NCBI RefSeq assembly: GCF_009792895.1
Contig: NZ_WSSC01000005.1
Coordinates: 1 to 64,000 of the forward strand
Direction: 5' to 3'
From: Pigmentibacter ruber
Lineage (GTDB): Bacteria; Bdellovibrionota_B; Oligoflexia; Silvanigrellales; Silvanigrellaceae
DNA length: 64,000 bases
Shown here in pieces: positions 33,878 through 43,397 of this stretch. The first letter of the stretch is position 1. Every line of letters begins with the position of its first letter. Position numbers and translations under genes: made by a program. The notes below the pieces were generated by a model, which was given only the letters and a program-made list of their open reading frames with translations, was not told the origin of the DNA and did not search any database.

Positions 33878-36586
33878 CTTTTCAATTATTAGTTTTATTT
33901 CACCTAATTCAGTCTGAATTTTTTGATATTTATCTTTAATTTCATTTAATTCGATAATTTTTTCAAAGTAGCTTTTTGTGTCTAAATTTCTTAGAAATTT
34001 TTGATAGGATCTTCTTGATCGTGGGATTAGCATTGATAAAATTCCGTAATTTTTTCTTTGGTGGAATTTTCTAAATTGTCCATCATAAAATGGATCTAAT
34101 GAGTTTGCCCAAAATTCTGGTAATGCAGATGTAATTCTTATAGGAAATAATGCATCAGTGAAATAAATTAAAGAAGGCCTGAGTTCTGATCTAATATTTG
34201 GGTATTTGCTTGATAGTTTACTTAAAACTCCTAGTGCACCAATATTTATCCGCCAATGCTGAGAAGTTTTTTCACAAAAGGGTAATATTAATTTTAGGTG
34301 ATCTGGTTCACAAAACTCAGATATTAAATTAAATGCAGCATGTTCTAGTATTCCATTAAATGATTGTTTATTTAAAAAGGAAAATGCAAAATTTAGTATT
34401 TTTTTTCTGTTTTCTTCAGAGCGAAAAAGAGAATATTTTTGTGAAATAAGTTGAATAGATTTAATTGCAATTTCCCGACAATTATAAGTTTCTTTTTCAT
34501 TTTCAGCAATTTTTATTAGTTTATCTAGTAAGGTTATTTGTTTTGATTGAACACAATTTGCTTGTGAATAAATTAATTCTGCTTTAGATAATGGTTGATC
34601 ATCATTTAGTAACGATAATAGGTTTGCTCCTATGACTTGTCCTTGCTCACTGATTAAACGGTACGTAGAGGCTCTAACTCTAAAATTTTCTTCAATGCCT
34701 AGCCATTTTCCAATATGACTAAAATTTTCTTTATTATTATAGTAACGACAGATATTTTTAGCTGCTAAGTATTTAAAATATGAATATTTTGAATTTTTTA
34801 GTTTAAAAATTTCAGAAATAAATGATTCAGGATATTTTTGAATAACTTCACCTATAATAGTTCCATTCGGGTCAAAAATACAAAAAGATAGCTTTTCTTT
34901 TAAAGGAATAGATATTTTTTTATTTTTATCATCAATCGTTACTTTAATTTTTTCTTCTTTTTCATTTGCATATTTTAAATAAATGAAAGTTTCTAAATAA
35001 AATTCAGGAAATTCTTTAGAAATATTTTGTTTCTGTGAAATATTAAAATTTATTATTGCAGGATCATAACTAGAATATTCACAAGAAACTTCAAGTTCTG
35101 GATGACCCGCTCTAAATATAAAGTTATCAAAATGAACAGTTGTATCGATACCTGTAACTGTTTGAATAGCATTGATAAGATCTTTTGTTTCTACAGCTTT
35201 AAAGGCATTGTGAGTTAGATAATAATGCACGGAGTTTTTAAACTCATTTTCTCCTAAAATATCTCTTAAATAATTTAAAAATAAAGCACCTTTTTCATAT
35301 AAATGAGCATCAAATATCTCAGAAACATATTCGTATTGATTGCAAACAATAGGTCTCATATAAGATTTAGATTCACTTAGATAACCAGCTAAGTAATTAT
35401 CATGTGCATAAAAAATACCGCTTACTTTACCATTAGTATGTTCATCCCATAGCATTTCACTTTGAGTAGCGAAACCTTCATTAAGCCAGCCTTCACTCCA
35501 AGTTTTACAGGTGAGTAAATCTCCAAACCATTGATGTGCCATTTCGTGCATTACTAAATAAGTTCTTCTTTCGTTTCCTGTTGCAAATAATTTTGGCCCT
35601 AAAACCTCGTCAGTATTTATGGTAATACTTGTGTTTTCCATACCTCCATATAGAAAATCTGCAACAAATGCTTGGCCATATTTGCCCCAAGCAAACTCAT
35701 AATTCCAATAGTTGGAATAAAATTCTAACATTTCTTTAGTTTCTAAAAGAATTTCGGATTTCATATTTTCATACTTGAAAGGTAACAGCAAACTTATTTC
35801 TTTATTTCGCCATTCATCACTAGCAAAAGCCATATTGCCAGCAACAAAAGCAACTAAATATGGTGAATGTTGAGAATACATTTCCCAAATTTGAGTTTTA
35901 TATTTTTCTTGAATTTTTTCTGATATTTTTATGCCATTAGACAATGCATTCCATTGGCTTGGGAAAGCAAATTGTAAGGTTGTGGTTATTTTTAATCTAG
36001 GATCATCTTGGCAAGGAAACCAATATGGTGAGTCTGAGTCTTGACCTTGAGTCCATACACAATCATAAACTGCATGACTTTTTTTATTCGCATGGACAAA
36101 ATAAAAACCAGCATTCGGTTCATGAATTTTATAATTTATTTTTAAAATAAAATAAGCATCTTTTTTTATATTCTTAGAAATTTCTAAATCAATTTTATTA
36201 CTATCAGTAGCAAATTCACATTTTTGATATTTTAACGATTCAATTTTTTTATAATCTGGAATTTTTTTATTTTCTAGATTAAATAAATCTTCAAAAATAA
36301 TATTGCAAATTGAAACTGAGTTAATTTTCATTTCATAAGCTTCTAAATTAAATCTTGATAAATTTTCAGATTTGTTTTCAAAGACGAGATAACAATCACC
36401 AAATAAGGAATTATTTTCAAAATCAATAATAATATTTAAATACATATGTCTTTGTTCTGCTAAACGTGGAGCATTGTATATTCTCTTGATTTTAGGATTT
36501 GCAGGAAAACGTTGAAAACCAAGTGTGTTATCTTCTGAAAATTGTTGAAACTCTAACGCTTTTTGTAAATGTGATCCTATTATCAT
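33821..36586 (-). CDS. M1 family zinc aminopeptidase
   Basis: About 921 residues. The exopeptidase motif GGMEN is near 314-318, and the zinc site HEMAH (about 347-351) with Glu in WLNEGFA about 19 residues later completes the M1 signature. The N-terminal half is the usual beta domain (VYDCVWTQGQDSDSPYWFPC). A HEAT-like helical C-terminus follows, and the last 60 residues are Lys-rich. No signal peptide, so cytoplasmic. I chose the ATG at 36586 because GGAGG lies 7 nt before it; a TTG two codons earlier is less likely. The gene ends inside the convergent surface-repeat gene. Confidence 0.92.
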   Translation of the reverse strand: MIIGSHLQKALEFQQFSEDNTLGFQRFPANPKIKRIYNAPRLAEQRHMYLNIIIDFENNSLFGDCYLVFENKSENLSRFNLEAYEMKINSVSICNIIFEDLFNLENKKIPDYKKIESLKYQKCEFATDSNKIDLEISKNIKKDAYFILKINYKIHEPNAGFYFVHANKKSHAVYDCVWTQGQDSDSPYWFPCQDDPRLKITTTLQFAFPSQWNALSNGIKISEKIQEKYKTQIWEMYSQHSPYLVAFVAGNMAFASDEWRNKEISLLLPFKYENMKSEILLETKEMLEFYSNYWNYEFAWGKYGQAFVADFLYGGMENTSITINTDEVLGPKLFATGNERRTYLVMHEMAHQWFGDLLTCKTWSEGWLNEGFATQSEMLWDEHTNGKVSGIFYAHDNYLAGYLSESKSYMRPIVCNQYEYVSEIFDAHLYEKGALFLNYLRDILGENEFKNSVHYYLTHNAFKAVETKDLINAIQTVTGIDTTVHFDNFIFRAGHPELEVSCEYSSYDPAIINFNISQKQNISKEFPEFYLETFIYLKYANEKEEKIKVTIDDKNKKISIPLKEKLSFCIFDPNGTIIGEVIQKYPESFISEIFKLKNSKYSYFKYLAAKNICRYYNNKENFSHIGKWLGIEENFRVRASTYRLISEQGQVIGANLLSLLNDDQPLSKAELIYSQANCVQSKQITLLDKLIKIAENEKETYNCREIAIKSIQLISQKYSLFRSEENRKKILNFAFSFLNKQSFNGILEHAAFNLISEFCEPDHLKLILPFCEKTSQHWRINIGALGVLSKLSSKYPNIRSELRPSLIYFTDALFPIRITSALPEFWANSLDPFYDGQFRKFHQRKNYGILSMLIPRSRRSYQKFLRNLDTKSYFEKIIELNEIKDKYQKIQTELGEIKLIIEKLKPITSKNKKLKTKPKRK

Positions 36587-36681
36587 AATCAAGCCTCCTA
36601 TGCTACTATAGGAGTAAATTTTTTAGTTTTACTTGTAAATGCAGAAGTGAAGATTTTTTAAGTTAAGTTAACTTTTAATTT

Positions 36682-37434
36682 TTAAGGAATTATCCATTCT
36701 ACCCATCTATTATTTTCAGCTTGCTCTAGAATGTCTTTTAATACTTTCGAATAGTTTAAACACTTATAAAGCTCTAAATTTTTACTTGTAACTTCTATCT
36801 CCCAATTTTTTTTAAATTTTGGAAGTAATGCCTCATTGTCCGTATATTTTAATGGCTTTTTAAAAATAGCAGACTCATTTTTTTGCCCTCTTATTAATAA
36901 AACTTTTTTCTTATCAGGAGTCTGTATATGTTGTTTTTTATAGATAATATGTTCATTGCAAGTAGTTTGGAAATTTAATAATTTACTTTCATCTATTGGT
37001 CCGTTAGCCTCATCAATATCACTAATCAAAAAGTAGCCAAAAATATAATTATTCGGTTCCCCATTGAGAACAAAGTTTTCTTTTTTTGAATCATACTTTT
37101 GTAATGTAATTGAAAATAATAAAAGATCATCTTTTTTTAGTTTACTTAATATACTTATATATTGATTTCTACTTTCTCCATAAGTAAAAGTATAGAACTC
37201 AGGATCGACATGACCTGTTCCGTCATCTACAAATGAACTCATGTGCATGCCACGTAAATTGAGATTTTGGCAATTCATTTTAGAATAGTGTTTATGATTA
37301 TGATGTTTGCTCGTATTAAAAGAGGTTTCCAAAGGTGATGGAATGTATTCGTAGGTATTATCTTTAAAAATAGGAGAAAGACCTCTATTATCTTTCAAAT
37401 TAGCACCAACATGAATGATAAAAGCATTATTCAT
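36682..37434 (-). CDS. Probable Nmad3-like protein (nucleotide-modification-associated)
   Basis: 250 residues, soluble. The opening FIIHVGANLKDNRGLSPIF followed by YEYIPSP resembles the start of the Nmad3 family, described by comparative genomics near modified-base systems of phages and bacteria. The middle has LRGMHMSSFVDDGTGHVDPEFYTFTYGE, LFSITLQKYD and NYIFGYFLISDI; the end has WEIEVTSKNLELYKCL. Family assignment is by memory of the pattern and is uncertain. No modification or restriction genes are next to it. A terminator separates it from the upstream peptide gene. Confidence 0.5.
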   Translation of the reverse strand: MNNAFIIHVGANLKDNRGLSPIFKDNTYEYIPSPLETSFNTSKHHNHKHYSKMNCQNLNLRGMHMSSFVDDGTGHVDPEFYTFTYGESRNQYISILSKLKKDDLLLFSITLQKYDSKKENFVLNGEPNNYIFGYFLISDIDEANGPIDESKLLNFQTTCNEHIIYKKQHIQTPDKKKVLLIRGQKNESAIFKKPLKYTDNEALLPKFKKNWEIEVTSKNLELYKCLNYSKVLKDILEQAENNRWVEWIIP

Positions 37435-37452
37435 AAAAACACCCTAAAATTG

Positions 37453-37483
37453 AAAAAGCCTACAAATATTATGTAGGCTTTTA
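37453..37483. terminator. Terminator after the Lys-rich peptide gene
   Basis: AAAGCCTACA (37455-37464) pairs over 9-10 bp with TGTAGGCTTT (37472-37481), with A-run before and T-run after, so it can work in both directions. It follows the 37513-37701 gene on the minus strand. Confidence 0.75.
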
Positions 37484-37512
37484 AATTATTTTTAAAGAGC
37501 GAAGTAACAAAA

Positions 37513-37701
37513 TTATTTTGCTTCTTCCTTCTTACCTTTTTTTGCTTTCTTGCCTTTTTTCGCTTTCTTTTCTTTTTTGCCGGCAGCTGGAGCTGCTTCT
37601 GCTGGAGCTGCTGCAGGAGTACCTGCTGGAGCTTGTGCAAGTGCTGGTGTAACTAAAGAAACAAGAAGAGCGGATGATAACAATGATGGAATCAATCTCA
37701 T
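37513..37701 (-). CDS. Small exported Ala/Lys-rich peptide, 62 aa
   Basis: A clear Sec signal peptide (MRLIPSLLSSALLVSLVTPA, cut after ALA) is followed by a low-complexity Pro/Ala stretch and a strongly basic end with repeats of KKAKKGKK. I chose the ATG at 37701 because GGGAG lies 7 nt before it; the upstream in-frame ATG at 37734 has none. No family is recognised. The mature peptide would be about 40 residues with high positive charge. Binding to nucleic acid, LPS or acidic polymers is plausible but unproven. Confidence 0.7.
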   Translation of the reverse strand: MRLIPSLLSSALLVSLVTPALAQAPAGTPAAAPAEAAPAAGKKEKKAKKGKKAKKGKKEEAK

Positions 37702-37882
37702 AATAAAGCTCCCAAATGTCCGGGCTAGAGCCAACGGAATAGTCTAAGAAATTGAGTATCCTACTAGAAATGCACTTTAAGAAGAAAGTTTATTTTTTTG
37801 TAGGCTCTCAATATATTAAAACTAAAGAAGAGATTTTTTTATTCCCTTACAGAAACTTTTTTATTTTCCGTCAATAAACTGA

Positions 37883-38428
37883 CTAAGCTTTGGTTAAATT
37901 AGCTATATAGGGGAGATTGCGGAATTTGCCATTTAAATCGAGTCCGTAACCAATTACAAAGTTTTTTTGAATTGTAAAACCAATGTAATCAGCTTGAATG
38001 GAAAATTCGTGGGCTTCTGGCTTATCTAATAATGAACAAACTTTAATAGATAATGCTTTAGTTTGTTTTAATTCATTTAATAGAAAATTAATGGAACGTC
38101 CTGTATCAACAATATCTTCTATTACAAGTACGTGTTTGTTTTCAAGCGATGTTGGTAATGGAGTTACTAACTTAACAGTTCCAGAGCTACTTGTTCCTTC
38201 ATAGCTCTTAATCCTGATTGTTTCAATTTCAGTTGGCATTTCTAAATTTCTAACTAAATCAGCACCAAATAAAATTGCCCCATGTAATACAATTAATACA
38301 ACTAAAGTTTCTTTGTTACCATAGTCTTTATTAATCTGTTCAGCTATTTTTTTGGTACGTTCTTTGATATCTAATTCACTGAATAAAACACCAACATTCA
38401 TTAAAGTACCATCTACTTGAATTTGCAT
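37883..38428 (-). CDS. hpt: Hypoxanthine phosphoribosyltransferase
   Basis: 181 residues, normal for HPRT. It joins PRPP with hypoxanthine or guanine to make IMP or GMP. The PRPP-binding loop VIEDIVDTGRS and the earlier VVLIVLHGAILFGADL segment are present, and the flexible loop has SYEGTSSSG. GGAG lies 9 nt before the ATG. It follows punA by 23 nt, so purine salvage genes are together. Confidence 0.93.
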   Translation of the reverse strand: MQIQVDGTLMNVGVLFSELDIKERTKKIAEQINKDYGNKETLVVLIVLHGAILFGADLVRNLEMPTEIETIRIKSYEGTSSSGTVKLVTPLPTSLENKHVLVIEDIVDTGRSINFLLNELKQTKALSIKVCSLLDKPEAHEFSIQADYIGFTIQKNFVIGYGLDLNGKFRNLPYIANLTKA

Positions 38429-38451
38429 TTACAAAAACTCCAAAAAAAAAA

Positions 38452-39312
38452 CTAAATTTCTAAAGAAACAGCAGCCTTTAAAACAATGTTCGCCATATCA
38501 GATGCAAATCTTGTTCCCATATCCATTACTTCTGAATGAGATAATTGTACGTGTTTAAGTCCAGCCCCGTAATTTGTTAAACAACTAAGAGCGGCAACTT
38601 TTGCACCTAATTGCCTAGCAGCGATAGTTTCTAAAACAGTGCTCATACCTACTGCACTTGCACCCAAAGTTTTAAACATTCTTATTTCAGCAGGAGTTTC
38701 ATAATGTGCCCCAAGAACCCCATAATAAACTCCATCATAAATAATGTGATTGCTAGAATGTGCTATTTCTTTAATTTGGGATTGCCATTTTTTGTCGTAA
38801 CTTTCTGTCATATCAACAAACTGAGCACCAAAGCCAATTCCATATTCACCATTTAATGGGCTCATACCAGTAGCATTTATGTGATCTGTTAAAATCATCA
38901 TTTTTCCCAATTCCCACTCTGTATTCAGACAACCAGCCGCATTTGTCAATATAATTCCTTTTACACCCCAAGTTATTAGGCTTCTCAAATTGTGCACAAC
39001 TTCCCCTGGGTCATTGCCTTCGTAAGCATGATTGCGACCTCTTAAAAAAGCAATTTCACGAGTTTTTTGATTTCCTGAAGATAAACTTGCAGTTACTGTC
39101 CCTATGCGAAGATCTCCAGAATGGCCTTGAACAGTTGAATTTTTAAAACCAGGAATTTCATTATAATGGACTGTTTTCATTTCCTGAATTTTGGGAATGG
39201 CATCGGATAATCCAGAACCTAGAACGATTGCAATTTCAGGTGCGTTGCCATGCCATTTTGTTAAAAAATCAACACTTTGCTGAACTTTGTCTTTATATTT
39301 TGTCATTTTCAT
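38452..39312 (-). CDS. punA: Purine nucleoside phosphorylase (trimeric PNP-I type)
   Basis: 286 residues. It splits inosine and guanosine with phosphate to give the base and ribose-1-phosphate. Motifs: GSGLSDAIP, IPGFKNSTVQGHSGDL with the phosphate-site His, LRGRNHAYEG, LTNAAGCLN, and the substrate region YYGVLGAHYETPAEIR with VGMSTVLE. AAAGGA precedes the ATG. The product base feeds Hpt, encoded next. Confidence 0.93.
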   Translation of the reverse strand: MKMTKYKDKVQQSVDFLTKWHGNAPEIAIVLGSGLSDAIPKIQEMKTVHYNEIPGFKNSTVQGHSGDLRIGTVTASLSSGNQKTREIAFLRGRNHAYEGNDPGEVVHNLRSLITWGVKGIILTNAAGCLNTEWELGKMMILTDHINATGMSPLNGEYGIGFGAQFVDMTESYDKKWQSQIKEIAHSSNHIIYDGVYYGVLGAHYETPAEIRMFKTLGASAVGMSTVLETIAARQLGAKVAALSCLTNYGAGLKHVQLSHSEVMDMGTRFASDMANIVLKAAVSLEI

Positions 39313-39328
39313 GGATTTTCCTTTAATT

Positions 39329-40147
39329 TTATTGCAGTTTTCTGCTTCCTAGAAAAAACTCAATAATAGCTATCATAAAGAGGATAAATATTGGAAGAAT
39401 TAAAACAAAAAAATGAAAATAGATAAAACCAAAAGTTCCTAAAATTGCACCAATACCAAAAAACAATAGTGTGAGGAGATTCACCAGTAAAATATCGATT
39501 TGTTGTTTTGAGTATACTAACTTGAGAGGAATTAATATAGCTGTTGATATTTTTCTATATTTTATCCAACTGAAAGGAATAAAAAACAACGGCTTAATAC
39601 TAAAATAGAAAATTGTACCTAATGCACTGCCTATATCCGTAGCAGTACCTGTCATATGTGTTGTTCTAATATGTGCACCTTGTTTTTTTCTTAAAGTGGC
39701 ATTTTGTAGTCCCATAGCAAAACTTAAAACTAAAAAAAAGTTAGCATGTCCATATGAATCATAAGTGAGTTGCAAATCTGAATAATAAAATGTTTCATAC
39801 ATAACATAAAGCAATAAAAGTGCTTCTAAAATTACAGGTAAAATTAGAGTTATCCCTTGTTCTTCAATAGTCTTACCTTTCATTAATATTGCTGTGGTAG
39901 CGGAGCCTAAAATAAAAAATAAAACAGCAGTAGATGAAGTTAAAGCTAAGATATAGTAGTGTTTAGAATATTCAACTGCTGCATAAGTAGCATGTCCAGA
40001 AACATGTGAAACAAATAATCCAAATCCTAAAAAACCAATGGAATTCACTAAACCAGCAACAAAAGACAATAATGAACCTAATCCTAATTTCCTTGATACT
40101 CTAAGTATCAAACTTTCTTGATTGTCTTTTTCATGAGTTGTTTCCAT
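39329..40147 (-). CDS. YoaK/DUF1275 family membrane protein
   Basis: 272 residues with about six or seven membrane helices. DUF1275 marks are visible: FVAGLVNSIGFLGFGLFVSHVSGH near the start and MGLQNATLRKKQGAHIRTTHMTGTATDIG in the middle. The family is common in bacteria and of unknown transport or sensory role. It sits between pepF (15 nt gap) and punA (16 nt gap) in one direction, so it is likely co-transcribed. Confidence 0.85.
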   Translation of the reverse strand: METTHEKDNQESLILRVSRKLGLGSLLSFVAGLVNSIGFLGFGLFVSHVSGHATYAAVEYSKHYYILALTSSTAVLFFILGSATTAILMKGKTIEEQGITLILPVILEALLLLYVMYETFYYSDLQLTYDSYGHANFFLVLSFAMGLQNATLRKKQGAHIRTTHMTGTATDIGSALGTIFYFSIKPLFFIPFSWIKYRKISTAILIPLKLVYSKQQIDILLVNLLTLLFFGIGAILGTFGFIYFHFFVLILPIFILFMIAIIEFFLGSRKLQ

Positions 40148-40162
40148 GCTTCATTATACTTA

Positions 40163-41974
40163 TTACAATTCATTTTCTGCAATAGTTAAATTTTTTTGAT
40201 AATTTAAAAAAGCATTTTCAACAGGTTTTGGAGTTAGGAAATCTATTCCTGCGTCAAGAAGAATTTCTAATGGAGCTTTTGAGCCGCCCGCTTTTAACAA
40301 ATTAAATATTTGTTTTCTAGTTGTGTCAGGATCTTTTAATAATGCTTCAGATAAAGCTAGAGAAGCGCAGTAACTAGTAGCATATTTATAGACATAAAAA
40401 GCGGAATAGAAATGTGGAATCCGCATCCATTCATGCTTTATAAAATCTGGAAAGCCACTGTGTTCTTCTCCATACCATTCTTTATTCATATTTAAGAAAA
40501 GTTCTTCAAGTCTTTCTGGAGTAAATGCTTCGTTTTGATCCACTATTTTTGCAGCTTCTCGTTCAAAATTTGCAAATAAAACTTGTCGTAATACAGTCCC
40601 CTCAAAATTTTCAAGATTTTCAGATAAAACATATTTTGCTAGGTTTGAGCCTTTTTTCTCTCGCAAAATATATTGACTAAGTAATGCTTCATTCAATGTA
40701 CTAGCAACTTCTGCAACAAAAATTGCATAATGTGCATTATGGTATGGTTGATTTTTATTGCTATAATATGAATGCATAGAATGCCCTAATTCATGGGCTA
40801 AAGTATAAACATCACCTAAGGTTCCAGTCCAAGTTTGCAGCATATAAGGTCTTGAATCATATGTTCCCCAAGAAAAGGCTCCAGATCTTTTTCCTTCATT
40901 TTCAGCTCTATCAATCCATCTTTCTTTTGTTAAACCTTTTGTTGCTATTTCAACATATTCATTGCCTAAAGGTTGAATAGCTTTTAATACAAGATCCCTT
41001 CCTTCTTCCCAAGAAAAATATGAATTTTCATTGCTTTCATATAAAGAAACATATCTATCATAAGGATAAACTTTATCTAATTTAAGTATTTTTTTTCTAA
41101 TTCGCATACTTTCATGCAGAATATTTAAATTAGCTTTAACATTTTTAATTAAATTATCATAAAGATCTATAGGTATATTATCATCAAACAGTTCGCTTTC
41201 AAGAAAACCAGAAAATTTTCTAATTTTTGCAATATTTGAGCCTGTTGACATATTCCCATAATAATTTGCTGTTATAGTATTTCTCCATTTTGCAATTTCT
41301 TGGTAATAAGACTGGAATGTATTTTCTCTTAATTTTCTATCTTTTGATTGCAAATTTAATGAATATCTTGAATTTGAAACAATATGTTTTTCACCTAATG
41401 AATCTAAAGCAGGTTCAAATTTTAAGTCAGCATTATTCCATTTGCTATGGATCTCATCAAATGTTCTTAAAGGAACAGAAAGTTTTGCTAAAATTTCTTC
41501 TTCCTTTTCAGTTAAAACATGCTCTTTACTTCTCAATAGTTCAGAAAGTGAGAATTTATATACATCCAAAGGAGATTCTTCTAACCATAGCTTTAAATTT
41601 GAGATGTTTAATATTTCTGGGTTCAAAAATGAAAATTTGGCAGTTAAGTTTGCCATTTTATTTTCAATTTTACCAACAGCTTCAGTTGCATGATTGTCTG
41701 AAGTGTCTTCAGTGCTTCTTAATTGAGCATAAACAAACAAATTTTCAAGTTTTCGGGACAAATTCTCCTTATACTTTAAACAGTCAAACAAAATCTCAGG
41801 TCTTATAGCGAGTCTATTTTTATATTTTTCTTGAATCACATTTTCAACTTCTTCTTCTGTGGGAAGCTTTTTAAAATTTTCTTCCCAATCCTTAAAGTCG
41901 GTAAAAAGATCTGATAGATCCCAAGTTTCTTCAATGTTGATTTCATTTCTATTTTTGATTTTTTGCATTTTCAT
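40163..41974 (-). CDS. pepF: Oligoendopeptidase F-type metallopeptidase (M3B)
   Basis: About 603 residues from the ATG at 41974, which has AAAGGA 4 nt before it; a longer frame to 42043 has no support and adds an odd hydrophobic start. The zinc motif HELGH is at about 394-398 (AHELGHSMHSYYS), with the usual downstream VAEVASTLNEALL carrying the third ligand Glu. Members cut small peptides in the cytoplasm. It is the first gene of a four-gene minus-strand cluster with DUF1275, punA and hpt. Confidence 0.92.
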   Translation of the reverse strand: MKMQKIKNRNEINIEETWDLSDLFTDFKDWEENFKKLPTEEEVENVIQEKYKNRLAIRPEILFDCLKYKENLSRKLENLFVYAQLRSTEDTSDNHATEAVGKIENKMANLTAKFSFLNPEILNISNLKLWLEESPLDVYKFSLSELLRSKEHVLTEKEEEILAKLSVPLRTFDEIHSKWNNADLKFEPALDSLGEKHIVSNSRYSLNLQSKDRKLRENTFQSYYQEIAKWRNTITANYYGNMSTGSNIAKIRKFSGFLESELFDDNIPIDLYDNLIKNVKANLNILHESMRIRKKILKLDKVYPYDRYVSLYESNENSYFSWEEGRDLVLKAIQPLGNEYVEIATKGLTKERWIDRAENEGKRSGAFSWGTYDSRPYMLQTWTGTLGDVYTLAHELGHSMHSYYSNKNQPYHNAHYAIFVAEVASTLNEALLSQYILREKKGSNLAKYVLSENLENFEGTVLRQVLFANFEREAAKIVDQNEAFTPERLEELFLNMNKEWYGEEHSGFPDFIKHEWMRIPHFYSAFYVYKYATSYCASLALSEALLKDPDTTRKQIFNLLKAGGSKAPLEILLDAGIDFLTPKPVENAFLNYQKNLTIAENEL

Positions 41975-42090
41975 TTTATCCTTTCGGTACATTTCAATCA
42001 AATTCATATACTTATAACATATTACTAAGATTTTTCTAATCAAGATTATTATAATATTTTATGATAAATTTAAGGTTCTTGAAGAAGCAA

Positions 42091-43224
42091 TCATCTATCA
42101 GTTGTTTCAGTTTTTTTCAAAATAAATTTAAATGGATTATGAATAAAAGGATAAATAAATTGTTTCAAATATCCCTTTGGGTAATTTCCATTATGAACAC
42201 CAGTACCAGAAGGCCAATTTTTGCTGGGGAGATAAAATGTTCCAAAAATTATATCTAGAAAAGGGAATAAAATGGCATAATTTTTTCCATAATATTTAGT
42301 TTCAATACAATGATGCCAAAAATGATATTGAGGAGAGGTTATGATATATTTTAAATATTTAAACTCAATTTTAATATTTGAATGAATAAAAACTGAATGA
42401 ATGGCAATTATTACGATTAGAGTATTAAATGTGATAGGAGAAAAATTTAATATATAAATTGGTATAAAAGTAAAAGATCTTGTGACTAGTATTTCTAATA
42501 AATGAATTCGACTTCCAGCAAGCCAATTCATATGAATAGTTGAATGATGAATGGAATGAAAACGCCAAGTATATTCAAAAGAGTGATAAAATCTATGAAT
42601 CCAATATTGAAATAAATCTACTATAAAAAGTGCTAAAATTAATTCAATAAAAAATGGTAATGTATCGATAAAATTTTGGATAAATTCTAAGTTTAATTTC
42701 CCAAAAAATATTTGTGCCGGAATTTTTATTGCAACGCTTAAAAACTGAATGAGTAAATGGCCTACTACAAAGTATATTAAATCAGTTTTCCATTCACTAT
42801 GAAATAATTCCTGGTCTTTATATTTAGGAAAAACAATTTCAAATGGAATAAAAATAATAGACATGAGTAATAAATCAATTAATAACCAATCTAAACCTAA
42901 ACTCCAACTAGTTTTTTCTACAGCTCTTCCTTGAATTGTTAAACCTTCAAAATAAATAGTTAAAGTTAAAATTACAAAAGAAATGATTGTTAAAGTTTTT
43001 TTTCTACTTAATATAAAACTAAGTAAAGCAAATAAGAAAGAAATAATAATAACAGTAAATAAAACACTACGCATAATTTCCGCAGTATAAATTTCTCTTA
43101 GATCTGATGTAGTTAATAATTCAGGAAATTTAAAACAAAATATCGCAAAAAATGCAAGGATAGATAAAAAAATAGAGATATATCCACTGATTTTTCCTTC
43201 TCCAAATATGAACTTTTTTGCCAT
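42091..43224 (-). CDS. Fatty acid hydroxylase / sterol desaturase family protein
   Basis: 377 residues with several membrane helices. The di-iron His boxes are visible: HRFYH, then HSIHHS, and later QYHFWHHCIETKYYGKNY. The family (PF04116) adds hydroxyl groups to or desaturates lipids, sterols or fatty acid chains in the membrane. The N-terminal 140 residues are four to five extra helices without a clear family. It is a single gene with a 170-nt gap to hemE. Confidence 0.85.
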   Translation of the reverse strand: MAKKFIFGEGKISGYISIFLSILAFFAIFCFKFPELLTTSDLREIYTAEIMRSVLFTVIIISFLFALLSFILSRKKTLTIISFVILTLTIYFEGLTIQGRAVEKTSWSLGLDWLLIDLLLMSIIFIPFEIVFPKYKDQELFHSEWKTDLIYFVVGHLLIQFLSVAIKIPAQIFFGKLNLEFIQNFIDTLPFFIELILALFIVDLFQYWIHRFYHSFEYTWRFHSIHHSTIHMNWLAGSRIHLLEILVTRSFTFIPIYILNFSPITFNTLIVIIAIHSVFIHSNIKIEFKYLKYIITSPQYHFWHHCIETKYYGKNYAILFPFLDIIFGTFYLPSKNWPSGTGVHNGNYPKGYLKQFIYPFIHNPFKFILKKTETTDR

Positions 43225-43397
43225 GAAAACCTCTTAGAAATGAAATTTTGCATAATAATTCTCAAATATTAAAATATTTTAAGGGAATAATTGATTTTAG
43301 TTTATTCTAAAAAATAATTTCAAACAAGATAGTTTCTTTTTAAATGTCAATTTTAAAAATTTGATTTCATAAATATTTTTAAATTTTATTTATTCTC

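Noticed and set aside
37431-37640. 69-residue frame on the minus strand overlapping the Lys-rich peptide gene
   Set aside because: It is an alternative frame of the Ala/Lys-rich region without signal peptide or ribosome site; the 37513-37701 frame explains both.
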